Source: Bacteroidales bacterium
GTDB lineage: Bacteria > Bacteroidota > Bacteroidia > Bacteroidales > JAADGE01
Direction: 5' to 3'
DNA length: 28,145 bases
NCBI GenBank assembly: GCA_029932445.1
Contig: JAOZQB010000006.1
Location: 1-28,145 of the forward strand
Part shown: positions 16,801 to 24,689 of the stretch, piece by piece
How positions within the stretch are numbered: position 1 is the first letter of the stretch
Layout: each line of letters opens with the position of its first letter
Translations under genes and position numbers: made by a program
Notes under the pieces: model-generated
The model's database searches: none
What the model was told of the DNA's origin: nothing
What the model saw: the letters and a program-made list of their open reading frames with translations, nothing else

Positions 16801-17088
16801 GGTATTATCGGTACTGCCGGTTGCAATGTGTTTTCCGTCGGGCGTAAAACACAATGCTTGAACGGTTCCTTCATGACCCAGAAAGGTTCGCATTTCTCTG
16901 CCGGTTGCAACTTCCCAGAGTTTAGCTGTTCGGTCTCTTCCGCCGGTAACAAGATATTTTCCGTCAGGGCTGAATGCCGTAATTTTAACAGCTCCGAGAT
17001 GCCCTCTTTGGATGACTGTTTCCAGCTCCTGAGAATGTGAAATTTTTATAAAACTTAATAAAATTGTAAGGTAAAATAGGTGTTTCAT
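13864..17088 (-). CDS. Secreted WD40 double-propeller / caspase-like (C14) protein
   Basis: The protein has 1074 residues. The start is a Sec signal peptide (about 1-19, ending SHS-QE), so the protein is probably extracytoplasmic. Residues about 25-648 contain 14 WD40-type blades, many with FSPDGKY and a GSxDxTxKLW-like end, matching two seven-bladed propellers. An insertion of about 20 residues (about 331-352) marks the join. A linker with DDWFVKARGGFFDG (W651) leads to an Ig-like stretch (about 720-812). A caspase fold follows (about 821-1068) with the dyad H905 (YYAGHGS) and C958 (LDACQSGG). The propellers probably bind a partner that controls the protease; this is inference. It follows a secreted C69 peptidase gene by 77 bases with no visible promoter between them. 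Confidence 0.92.
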   Translation of the reverse strand: MKHLFYLTILLSFIKISHSQELETVIQRGHLGAVKITAFSPDGKYLVTGGRDRTAKLWEVATGREMRTFLGHEGTVQALCFTPDGKHIATGSTDNTVKLWNILNADLIRTFKVKDRVTAIDFTSDGKYIVIGGYDWYGKIFETETGKFIRDFKVSPDKGLGTGIKVQVSKDNKNILVSEDNRKAIIVDFETGEKKTVLKSVEKGSCGGCGTFAKYLPDENYVISGTRNGPLVLWNLKTGKKVKTYIEKQKDVSSVDISPDGKTILISDKNNVTFFNRLSGKKIRTVNAHKKEINSASFSPDGKYFITASDDGTAKLRRTSNGKLVRTFVGYVNKSNQGTDLDQESYWQYYAKTYFDRKTNVKLSPDGKIFIIGKKDSIAKVLDFNTGKTLYNLKGHSGAVICFDFSPDSKIIATGSSDKSIKLWNAADGKLIKTLKGHTAMIFDVHFNSDGTKLLSGSWDGNASIWDVKTGKRENYFKDIKAFCSDFSPIGNYIVTGGLDKNFSLYEIDSKQLFRNFIGHTQPVSSFDFSPDGRTLVSGSWDGSVFIWDMVSGFQLNKLNPNQGQIHSVAFSGNGKYIFTGGSDGTIKMWSTKSGKLFKVFTGHKSAVTSLQVSPDNQSLISCSIQGVVKIWEIVNAKIIYTYYQLTRDDWFVKARGGFFDGNAGAKKYIFYVKGMQTFNVDQFFEDFYRPGLLQQAYKTRGLINENLNLDDYLQKSPPPSVKFTTNYNDSVFKKGIVTLNFQVSDNGGGIDEIKVTQNGKRIISDFKRNKKVKRGRRLNESLELMLVPGNNKIQISAFSQGRIESNIISQNIIYQSNESLPDCYILTIGINKYKNESLNLNYAKPDAKAFSNVIKKHSKNLFNTMTFYNLIDNEATKEHIINAINDIATKAKPKDVFMFYYAGHGSMIGTDFYFIPTNCIRIYDLTDLTDNALDAEYMQKKFSLIKALKQVMILDACQSGGATEVLAQRGAVKEKAIAQLSRSAGIHVLASAGSEQFAVEFKSLGHGLFTYILLDALNGSADGSPLDGKVTVYELKSYLDDQVPEYTSKFKGVRQYPYSYSGGNDFPLTLDEK

Positions 17089-17165
17089 AAGGTGTGGTTT
17101 TTAATGAATGATTTTGCTGTTTAATATGAATAAATTATACAGATTACATAAATTTAAGTTTAAAA

Positions 17166-18617
17166 TTATTTGGTTTTCATTATTTGTTTTGTAATTCTCA
17201 GTATATTTTCAAAATATTGATTACAATAATTTGTTAATATTTTTTTTGTATCATCCGGATACGATTTATAAACATCGAGTATTGATTTTTCTAAATTTTT
17301 TTGATTCCTTGTCAGTTCTTTTTCCGTTAACGATTTAAAAATTTTTGCTTCTTCAATTCTTTCGGGATAACTTTGTTCAATAAATTCAACATATTGATTG
17401 AATGTGAAATATACATGATCAGGGTAATCGGATAAATTATTTTTTTCATTCTCAAACTGAATTTTTTCTGAATCAGGATAGTGTTCAAATCTGACTTTTT
17501 TATTTGTATTATAAATCCCGAAATAAATCGGAATATACGGAAAAAGACATCCGTTATACGGAGCAATCCAAATTAAAGAACCAATCGGCAGAGGCATATT
17601 ACTTCGTAATTGTGCAACAAAACTGAATTGAGTTGTTTCTGTGCAAATTCCTCGTATCTTATTTTGATGCGGATTCTTGTTTTCCGGAAGTTGACAATAG
17701 CTTGTTTCTTCATAATGGCTTGACAAAACATTTTCAATATTTTTTTTGGTAATTTTTTTCTTCGGTTGAAAAGAAAACGGTAAAATTTCATTTTCTGAAT
17801 ATTGTTTTTCTGAAAAATAATTTATTCCCGAAAGATGTCGCGGAATATTATAATCAGCATTATTGCATGCTGAATCTCCGTAAGCTTTTCGGAAATTAAA
17901 ACTTTCGTCTTGTTCCGGGTGATACCACTTTCTTTTTATTGCATAATCAATTAAATCAGTTGAAGCAAGAAAATTCATACTATCCTTTAAATCAACTTCT
18001 TGTATCGTGTAATAATTCGGAATTACGGCAATTTCATTGTCCGGAATTCTTTGAGCAATCCAATGTTTGCCTTTTATAACGGATAACATCCATGCTTCTT
18101 GATTATCGGCAATGGTATATGTTCTTCCGGACGATTCGTATCCGTATGTTTCAATTAGTTTTCCTGCAAGTTTTACGGTTTGTCTTGCCGTTTTTCCTCT
18201 TTCAGCTAAAATTTTTCTTAAATAATATCCGATATTTCCTGTTGCGGTATCTTCTCTTGAAGTACAGGCATTTGAACAAATAACGACAGAATTTTCATTC
18301 ATATATGCATCAGCAAATTTTTGTTTTGTTACCTGAAAACGAATGTAAGAAAATGTTTTTTCGATTTGCGGAATTTTTGTCCCGTTCAATAAAGTTAAAG
18401 AATCTGTTTTTTTATACTTTCTTTCGGGAACTTTAAACCAATTTACCAACATTTTTCCTCGGTCATCCTCATTATGTCCTACCATAACCGAACCGTCTGA
18501 TGTTGTATTTTTTCCGGCTACAATTGTATAACAGTCAATATGTTGATTAATTTGAGAAAATGCCGAAGAAACTGAAAGGAATAATATTCCGGAATATAAA
18601 ATAATATTTTTAAGCAT
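17166..18617 (-). CDS. Secreted C69-family dipeptidase (Ntn-hydrolase)
   Basis: The frame stays open further upstream, but ATG 18617 is chosen because it places a signal peptide right at the start (MLKNIILYSGILFLSVSSAFS); the longer form would add 33 charged residues and overlap the divergent gene. The product is 483 residues. After the signal comes IDCYTIVAGKNTTSDGSV, with C29 as the probable Ntn nucleophile exposed by cleavage, then GHNEDD, as in PepD/C69 dipeptidases. Other family segments are SNACTSRED and CTETTQFSFVAQLR. It should hydrolyse short peptides outside the cytoplasm. The downstream gene on the same strand is the WD40-caspase, and the two may be co-transcribed. Divergent from the dehydrogenase gene. 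Confidence 0.86.
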   Translation of the reverse strand: MLKNIILYSGILFLSVSSAFSQINQHIDCYTIVAGKNTTSDGSVMVGHNEDDRGKMLVNWFKVPERKYKKTDSLTLLNGTKIPQIEKTFSYIRFQVTKQKFADAYMNENSVVICSNACTSREDTATGNIGYYLRKILAERGKTARQTVKLAGKLIETYGYESSGRTYTIADNQEAWMLSVIKGKHWIAQRIPDNEIAVIPNYYTIQEVDLKDSMNFLASTDLIDYAIKRKWYHPEQDESFNFRKAYGDSACNNADYNIPRHLSGINYFSEKQYSENEILPFSFQPKKKITKKNIENVLSSHYEETSYCQLPENKNPHQNKIRGICTETTQFSFVAQLRSNMPLPIGSLIWIAPYNGCLFPYIPIYFGIYNTNKKVRFEHYPDSEKIQFENEKNNLSDYPDHVYFTFNQYVEFIEQSYPERIEEAKIFKSLTEKELTRNQKNLEKSILDVYKSYPDDTKKILTNYCNQYFENILRITKQIMKTK

Positions 18618-18709
18618 AATTTTTTTTATTACAGTAATTGTTTTTTTGATTTCTTTTAAATTTATAAATTTACGAAATTTTAAATTTAAATCAAATAAAT
18701 AAAACGAAT

Positions 18710-19903
18710 ATGTCAAAAAGAACCATAGTAACTTTACCCGGAGACGGAATAGGAAGAGCCGTTCTCGATGAATCTGTAAGAGTATTAGACGCAGCCGGTT
18801 TTAATGCCGAATATGTTGAAGGCGATATTGGTTGGGAATTTTGGAGAAAAGAAGGAAATCCGCTTCCGCAAAGAACCATTGATTTGCTTGAAAAACATAA
18901 AATTGCGCTTTTCGGTGCCATCACTTCAAAACCGAAAGACGAAGCATTTGAAGAATTATCTCCCGAATTAAAAGAAAAGGGGCTTATTTATTCAAGTCCG
19001 ATTGTCGGTTTGCGCCAACATTTCGGTCTGGAAATATGTGCACGTCCTTGCAAAACATATAAAGGTAATCCTTTGAATTTTATCCGCAGAGGCAAAAACG
19101 GTGAAATTGAAGAACCCGGAGTTGATGTCGTAATTTTCCGACAAAATACCGAAGGCTTATACGGCGGTGTCGAATGGAGCAATCCGAATGATAAAGTTTA
19201 TGATGCATTAATGACACATCCTAAATTTGTAAAGAATTTCAGTAATGCACCACGAGAAGATGTTTCGATTTCAACCAGAATTTTTACAAAGAAAAGAACA
19301 GAAAATATTTTACGAGCCGCATTTGATTATGCCGTAAAATACGGATACAAATCTGTTACTTTAGCTGAAAAACCGAATGTAATTCGCGAAACTTCCGGAA
19401 TGATGTATAAAATGGCCTTGCAAATGCAAAAAAATGATTATCCCGGAATTGAACTTTGGAATACAAATATTGATGCACAAATGATGTGGTTGACAAAAAA
19501 TCCTGAAAATTACGGTGTGATTGTTGCCGGAAATATGTTCGGTGATATTGTTTCCGACGGTTTTGCCGGTTTAATCGGCGGTTTGGGTTTTGCTTGCAGT
19601 GCACAATGGTCACTCGACGGTGTTGCTGTTTTTGAACCTACTCACGGTTCGGCACCGAAATATGCCGATTATGAAACATCAATCGTAAATCCGATTGCCA
19701 TGATTGAATCGGCTTGTATGATGCTTGATTATATAGAAGAAAAAACGATTTCGGATAAAATCAGAAAAGCTGTTGCCGAAGTTATTGCCGATGGAAAAGT
19801 AAGAACTTACGATATGATGAAAATGCGCGGAACTGCCGATGTTATTAAAAATGGAGCGGCTTCAACAAAAGAAATGGCGGATGCGGTTATTGCAAAACTT
19901 TAA
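18710..19903 (+). CDS. Isocitrate/isopropylmalate-family dehydrogenase (probable isocitrate dehydrogenase)
   Basis: The 397-residue protein belongs to the beta-decarboxylating dehydrogenases. Visible residues are S96 and R102 (SSPIVGLRQ), R112 (CARP), R144 and Y151 (FRQNTEGLYGG), K221 (EKPNVIRET), and the metal-binding D255, D279 and D283 (NIDAQMMW, FGDIVSD). The cofactor loop reads THGSAPKYA: K317 and Y318 match the NADP-selecting Lys-Tyr pair of E. coli Icd, whereas NAD enzymes usually carry Asp-Ile there. The column of E. coli Asn115 is Ile98. RQNTEGLYGG resembles isocitrate more than isopropylmalate enzymes. It should feed 2-oxoglutarate to the TCA cycle. No leu genes are nearby. Substrate and cofactor remain predictions. 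Confidence 0.87.
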   Translation: MSKRTIVTLPGDGIGRAVLDESVRVLDAAGFNAEYVEGDIGWEFWRKEGNPLPQRTIDLLEKHKIALFGAITSKPKDEAFEELSPELKEKGLIYSSPIVGLRQHFGLEICARPCKTYKGNPLNFIRRGKNGEIEEPGVDVVIFRQNTEGLYGGVEWSNPNDKVYDALMTHPKFVKNFSNAPREDVSISTRIFTKKRTENILRAAFDYAVKYGYKSVTLAEKPNVIRETSGMMYKMALQMQKNDYPGIELWNTNIDAQMMWLTKNPENYGVIVAGNMFGDIVSDGFAGLIGGLGFACSAQWSLDGVAVFEPTHGSAPKYADYETSIVNPIAMIESACMMLDYIEEKTISDKIRKAVAEVIADGKVRTYDMMKMRGTADVIKNGAASTKEMADAVIAKL

Positions 19904-19914
19904 TTAATTATTAA

Positions 19915-20045
19915 GAGGATGTCCGAAAAGTATTGAAAAGTGTCATTCTGAACTTGTTTCAGAATCTTTTATTGTGTATTGCAGTTGTTTATGCAGATAC
20001 TGAAACGAGTTCAGTATGACTAAACAGGACTTTTCAGACATCCTC
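19915..20045. repeat. MITE-like element with inner inverted REP pair
   Basis: The ends are near-perfect 17-base inverted repeats: GAGGATGTCCGAAAAGT (19915-19931) and, reversed, GAGGATGTCTGAAAAGT (20029-20045). Inside, 19942-19967 and 19995-20020 are inverted copies 26 bases long with three differences. Each copy folds alone into an 8-bp hairpin (ATTCTGAA/TTCAGAAT and ATACTGAA/TTCAGTAT). No target duplication is obvious. The right end runs into GTTTTTT, so the folded element may also end the dehydrogenase transcript. Confidence 0.8.
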
Positions 20046-20066
20046 GTTTTTTATAAGAAAAATAAG

Positions 20067-20615
20067 ATGACAGAAGAAATAAAAAAACTTTGGGGTGAAG
20101 AACTTGCTTGGATAAAAGACGATAAATTACGTGAAGCAACTGCAAAAACCTGGGAACTTGCTCTTGAACGCAGCGTACTTACGACTGATGATTTAAGAAG
20201 AATTCCGTTTACATTGCTGGTTCCGACAAAGGTTACTTTTATGGAACATAAAGCATCGGTTGTGCATATTGCAAAAGATGCCGGCGAGCAAATTAATAAG
20301 TTTTATCACGGCGAACTTCCTGTTAATGAGGATGTACTAATTGCCGGAGCCATACTTGCCGATGTCGGTAAATTGTTAGAATATGTTTTGGATGAAACCG
20401 GAAAAGCCGTTCAAGGCACATACGGAAAATATTTACGTCATCCGTTTTCGGGTGTTTCAATTGCAGAAGAATGCGGAGTGTCGGCAGAAGTTTGCCACAT
20501 TATTGCTGCCCATGCCGGCGAAGGAAATATGGTCAAACGTTCAACGGAAGCATATATCGTGCATCATGCCGATTTTATGACTTTTTTGCCTTTTAAGGAG
20601 CGGTTGAAGATATAA
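20067..20615 (+). CDS. HD-domain-like protein with altered HD motif
   Basis: The 182-residue protein is read from ATG 20067. An upstream in-frame ATG at 20016 lies inside the repeat element and would add 17 residues encoded by repeat sequence, so it is rejected. The fold looks like an HD phosphohydrolase: H61/H67 in FMEHKASVVHIAK, a central GAILADVGK where the usual HD pair is A98-D99, H125 in LRHPFSG, H144 and H149 in CHIIAAHAGEG, and VHHADF (H166, H167, D169). Loss of the HD histidine could alter metal binding, though many other histidines remain. Substrate unknown; other members of this cytoplasmic family may share the ADVGK form. The gene is isolated by repeats on both sides. Confidence 0.8.
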   Translation: MTEEIKKLWGEELAWIKDDKLREATAKTWELALERSVLTTDDLRRIPFTLLVPTKVTFMEHKASVVHIAKDAGEQINKFYHGELPVNEDVLIAGAILADVGKLLEYVLDETGKAVQGTYGKYLRHPFSGVSIAEECGVSAEVCHIIAAHAGEGNMVKRSTEAYIVHHADFMTFLPFKERLKI

Positions 20616-20640
20616 TATAACTTGTTCCGTACAGTATTTT

Positions 20641-20709
20641 AACCGCAAAGAACACGAAGTTTTTCACAAGAGACACAAAGAAGTTTGTGAATTTGTGTTT
20701 TTTGTGGTT
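20641..20709. repeat. Long imperfect inverted repeat (dispersed family), possible bidirectional terminator
   Basis: AACCGCAAAGAACAC (20641-20655) pairs with GTGTTTTTTGTGGTT (20695-20709) at 13 of 15 positions. An inner pair TTCACAA/TTGTGAA lies within. The element sits between the convergent HD and MMPL genes. A diverged copy of its left arm occurs at 13792-13810 in the opposite orientation. Confidence 0.68.
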
Positions 20710-20739
20710 TAGTTCTGATTAGTTTTAATATTTCAGCTT

Positions 20740-23700
20740 TTATTTTTTCTTCATTACAAAAACAATATTAGAAGTTAGTTTTGTTTCGTCAATAATTTCA
20801 ACTTCAAAGTCATAAGCAGAAACAATTTTCAATATTTCACTTTTTGATGTAAAATGCAGTTTGTCGAATTGTGTTTTGTTAAATTTAAGAAGTTTTGTTG
20901 AGAAAAATTCAGAAAGTTTAGTGCCTTTGTGTTTTTTCTTCATTTCCGAGTTACCGTCTCGAATAATGATTTTTCCGTTTTGTTTTAAATGTTTGACACA
21001 TTTTATTATGAGTTCTTTTTGCTTATCTTTGGGCATGTAATGCAACACATCGTTTATTACAAAAGCATCGCTTTCCGGAAAATCGGTAATAAGAACATCG
21101 TTGCAAATAAAATTTAATTTGTTGTTTTTTGAAATGTTATGATTTGTCGTATTAATTTTATCGCAATCGTAATCAATTCCGGTCAGTGTTCTTTCTTTCG
21201 AACAAAAACTTAGCATATAAGGTAAATAGCCGTAACCTGTACCGATGTCAGTAATGTGTCCTTTTTTCGGTAATATATTATTAAAGAAATCGTAATTTTT
21301 TTCAATCTTGGTTTTTATGCGTGTATAATGCTCTGTAACAGGTCCTTTGTATATGTAATTTGTAATCAATTTTCTTCTGAAATAGGTCGGAATTTCGTAT
21401 TTTTCTCTTATCTTTTGATATTCTTCGCTCATTAATTTACGAATATTTTTTGCCTGTTCTCTGCTTGTTTCTCCGTATTCATCAACAGAAATCCGTTGTA
21501 AAACATTAATACTAATTTGTCCGCTTTTCAGGAAAGGTTCGCCTTTCGGAATGCAATCACCGGCACCCTGAATAATAATCGGTAAAATATCAATACCGAG
21601 TTCTTTTGCATATTCAAAAGCTCCTTTATGAAAACGTTTTATTTCTAAATCGGGCGAACGACTGCCTTCAGGATAAATCAATACAGAATATCCTTGTTCA
21701 ACTTTCTTTTTCAGAAGTTCCAGATTTTTTTCAAAACCGTTTGAAGTCGTATAGTAGTCGGCAAATTTTACAATTTTACCGTAAAAGATATTGTTTTGAA
21801 CCCAATCATTCGTCAGTATTAAAATTTTCGGATGTAACATTAAAATAAGCGGAATGTCAATGTGTGATTGATGATTTGCAATAATAACCGCAGGTTTTTT
21901 AAAGTCTTCTTTAAATGGATTATTAATAATTTTTTTTACATTCAGCGGAATATAAGCAATCATTTTTGAAGTCAGAAAGAGCCAATAATGAAAAATTTTC
22001 TTTTTATTATTTTTTCCGAAAGGAATAAGAGATAAAATTCCCCATAGTAAAAGTGTTATAAATGAACCGATTACAAAAATCAAAAAAACTAGAATACCGA
22101 AAAACAAATCTTTAAATGTAACCGGTGCACTTCGCTTTTTACCTTGTTGTCTGATAAGGAAATTAAACAAGACAGGTTGTAAAGTATAAGTTACAAAAAC
22201 AACGGATAATATTCCGATAACCGATAAAAATGCAATGGAACGCATAGCCGGATGCTTGGCAAAAATCAAAACGCCGATTGCCGTGATTGTCGTAATTGCC
22301 GACAATAAAACCGATGTTTTGTATGAGGGCAAATTATCCGTTCCGTAGCGATATTTCTGTAACAAACCTTGTGTCATAAAAATGCTGTAATCAATGCCCA
22401 AACCGAAAATAAATGTTGAGATGACAATGTTGAAAATCGTAAATTTAAAATCGAAAAGCCACATAAAACTTAAAGTCCATAACCAACTGATTAACATTGG
22501 AATAAATGTTATCAAAGTCAGTTCAATGCGTCCGAACCAAAGCAGGAGAAGCACAAAAACGGCAAGTAAAGAAATCTTTACAAGGTCATTAAAATCTTTT
22601 TTGAGGATAAGTACAATTTTATCCGTAATGTATTTTTTATCAACAATATAAATGTTTTTATTATGTGAAATTTTTTCGTAAACTTTTTCTTTATTTTCTT
22701 GTTTTAATTTCAGAAACGTAACAATACTTGTTAATTCTTTGTTTTCGGTAATTAAATCTTGTCCGAGAAGTTTAATCAACAATTGATTATCATCATTTTT
22801 TAAAGGGTGAAAATCTTTTTCGAGGAGATTGTAAAATTCGGAAAAAGCATTTTCTTTAAAGCCGTATTTCTTACCGTAATTGATAATTTTTTGTTTTAAA
22901 CTGTCCGTATTTTTATTCTTAAAATAAGTATTCCAACGATTAATTCTTGTTTGTTGCAAACTGTCGGATACAATAAAATAACTTACTGAACTGTAGTTTT
23001 TTACAATATTGTTTTTATGAAGTTGTCGAATTTCCGTATTCAAAAAATCATTTTTTGCAAGTGCTTCGTCAAGCGTTTTTCCGGTTACGACCAAGTACAT
23101 TTTTCGCAAGGCATCATTTGAAATTTCGGAAAGATGTTTTTCGGCCTCTTTTAATTCAGGCGACATATAATTCATCTTATCCATATCGCTTTCAAATTTT
23201 GCTTTATGAAAGGTAAATAAACTTGCTGTCGTAATTATTAACACAATAAATATCAAATACTTATTATTATGAAACGGAATTGCAGTAAATTTTTCAATCA
23301 GATTATATTGTTTTTTTTCGGAATTTTTTTTATCTTTTTTCAGAAAATGAGGAAGAACAATCAGAGCAAATAATGCCGCTGCCAAAACACTGATACCGGC
23401 GAACATTCCCAAATCTTTTAACGCATCGGAACGAACGAATAAAAGACAGAAAAATGCAGCTGCCGTAGTGATGCTGCTCATTAAAATCGGCAAAGAAATA
23501 TCTTTAAAAATATGTTCGGCTTTGTTTTTACTTCTGAAATGTGTAAAAATATGCAGCGAGTAATCAATTGATATTCCGACCAAAACGGAACCAATTCCCA
23601 ATGAAACGGCTGAAATCTCACCTTTTAAGAGATATAAAATCGCAACTGAGACAGCAGCTCCGAAAGCCGCCGGTAAAAAAATAATAAAAAATATGTCGAA

Positions 23701-24567
23701 ACGTCTGTAAAAAAATGACAGAAATAAAAATAAAACAAAAACTGCAATGCTGACGGTTAAAATAATATCATTCTTAATGCGTTCGGCATTTCCGACAGAA
23801 ATAACGGGAGCACCGAAAATTTCAACTTTAAAATCAGGTATTTCTGATTTCAAGTCTGTAATTGTTTTTTTAATTCCGTCAATTAAAAGTTTATTTTTGC
23901 CTGTTTGGTCATTCGGATATTTTGACGTGAGAAACAGAAAAAGGTGTTTTTTATCTTTTGTAAAGATGTGATTATCATAAACTTCGTAGCTGTTATCAAG
24001 TTGAAGATTTTGTAAACGTTTCAAAACAAGCGGAGTAATACTTAAAGGATCTTTTTTTATGAATTTTTTGGTTATCAAACTTGCAGGCGAAATCAATGTT
24101 CTGAAATCGGCGGCAAGTGTTTTGTCCAGTTCTTCATCCGTAAGTATGGTATCTAATTTTTGATAATCATTTTCGGTAAGAAAAATGGGTAAATTACGAT
24201 AAAACACACCGTATAATTCATTCATCATTTGATTATCAATTGTATTTTTTATTTCCGCAATATGTTCGGAACAGTTGCTTTGAAGTTTGTGTGTTAAAGT
24301 ATCCGAAAAATCAGATAATTTCTCCGGATTTACCTTATTTGTAGTGTCGTTAAAAGAAATGTTAATGATGATTTTATCATTTAATTTAACTTGTTTATTG
24401 GCAAAATTAAATCGCTTTAATTCATCATCAACGGGGATCATTTTTGAAATATCTTCCGAAGTGTGAATCTTTAATGCCGTGTATATTGCAAGTGCAAAAA
24501 TTCCGGAAACAACCAGCATTAAAAGTAATTTCCTGTTTTTAAAATAGTTGTATAGTGATATGAACAT
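20740..24567 (-). CDS. Trifunctional MMPL transporter / PlsC acyltransferase / class I SAM methyltransferase
   Basis: The protein has 1275 residues. Residues 1-810 form an RND/MMPL-type exporter with two repeats, each a transmembrane helix, a large external loop and a helix bundle (about 267-410 and 660-805), each with a central GxxIDYS motif (D335, D726). After one more hydrophobic stretch (about 820-850), residues about 870-1060 are a PlsC-type acyltransferase with NHQSHID (H899, D904) and YPEGSRS (E968). Residues about 1075-1275 are a methyltransferase with DIGTGYG (1107-1113) and GIDYD. Proteins of this architecture are known in Bacteroidota aryl-polyene/flexirubin loci, but no polyene, ACP or ketosynthase gene is visible here. 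The likely role is export, lipid acylation and methylation of an acyl product. Its upstream spacer holds a palindromic element. Confidence 0.92.
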   Translation of the reverse strand: MFISLYNYFKNRKLLLMLVVSGIFALAIYTALKIHTSEDISKMIPVDDELKRFNFANKQVKLNDKIIINISFNDTTNKVNPEKLSDFSDTLTHKLQSNCSEHIAEIKNTIDNQMMNELYGVFYRNLPIFLTENDYQKLDTILTDEELDKTLAADFRTLISPASLITKKFIKKDPLSITPLVLKRLQNLQLDNSYEVYDNHIFTKDKKHLFLFLTSKYPNDQTGKNKLLIDGIKKTITDLKSEIPDFKVEIFGAPVISVGNAERIKNDIILTVSIAVFVLFLFLSFFYRRFDIFFIIFLPAAFGAAVSVAILYLLKGEISAVSLGIGSVLVGISIDYSLHIFTHFRSKNKAEHIFKDISLPILMSSITTAAAFFCLLFVRSDALKDLGMFAGISVLAAALFALIVLPHFLKKDKKNSEKKQYNLIEKFTAIPFHNNKYLIFIVLIITTASLFTFHKAKFESDMDKMNYMSPELKEAEKHLSEISNDALRKMYLVVTGKTLDEALAKNDFLNTEIRQLHKNNIVKNYSSVSYFIVSDSLQQTRINRWNTYFKNKNTDSLKQKIINYGKKYGFKENAFSEFYNLLEKDFHPLKNDDNQLLIKLLGQDLITENKELTSIVTFLKLKQENKEKVYEKISHNKNIYIVDKKYITDKIVLILKKDFNDLVKISLLAVFVLLLLWFGRIELTLITFIPMLISWLWTLSFMWLFDFKFTIFNIVISTFIFGLGIDYSIFMTQGLLQKYRYGTDNLPSYKTSVLLSAITTITAIGVLIFAKHPAMRSIAFLSVIGILSVVFVTYTLQPVLFNFLIRQQGKKRSAPVTFKDLFFGILVFLIFVIGSFITLLLWGILSLIPFGKNNKKKIFHYWLFLTSKMIAYIPLNVKKIINNPFKEDFKKPAVIIANHQSHIDIPLILMLHPKILILTNDWVQNNIFYGKIVKFADYYTTSNGFEKNLELLKKKVEQGYSVLIYPEGSRSPDLEIKRFHKGAFEYAKELGIDILPIIIQGAGDCIPKGEPFLKSGQISINVLQRISVDEYGETSREQAKNIRKLMSEEYQKIREKYEIPTYFRRKLITNYIYKGPVTEHYTRIKTKIEKNYDFFNNILPKKGHITDIGTGYGYLPYMLSFCSKERTLTGIDYDCDKINTTNHNISKNNKLNFICNDVLITDFPESDAFVINDVLHYMPKDKQKELIIKCVKHLKQNGKIIIRDGNSEMKKKHKGTKLSEFFSTKLLKFNKTQFDKLHFTSKSEILKIVSAYDFEVEIIDETKLTSNIVFVMKKK

Positions 24568-24689
24568 ATTAATCGTCGTGTTTTATTTTTTATTTTTTAA
24601 CTTTGAATTAGACATTTATGTATTATCAATTGTTAATAAGGTAAAAAAAGTTTGATTTCATAATTTCTGCTAATGTTAGAAATATAAGA

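Noticed and set aside
18618..18716. N-terminal extension of the C69 peptidase
   Set aside because: It would bury the signal peptide behind 33 residues and overlap the divergent dehydrogenase start.
20016..20066. N-terminal extension of the HD-like gene
   Set aside because: These codons come from the right end of the repeat element; the family-like sequence begins at ATG 20067.
24598..24605. Plus-strand TAACTTTG as a promoter
   Set aside because: No plus-strand gene or RNA candidate follows before the next minus-strand genes; taken as chance in AT-rich DNA.
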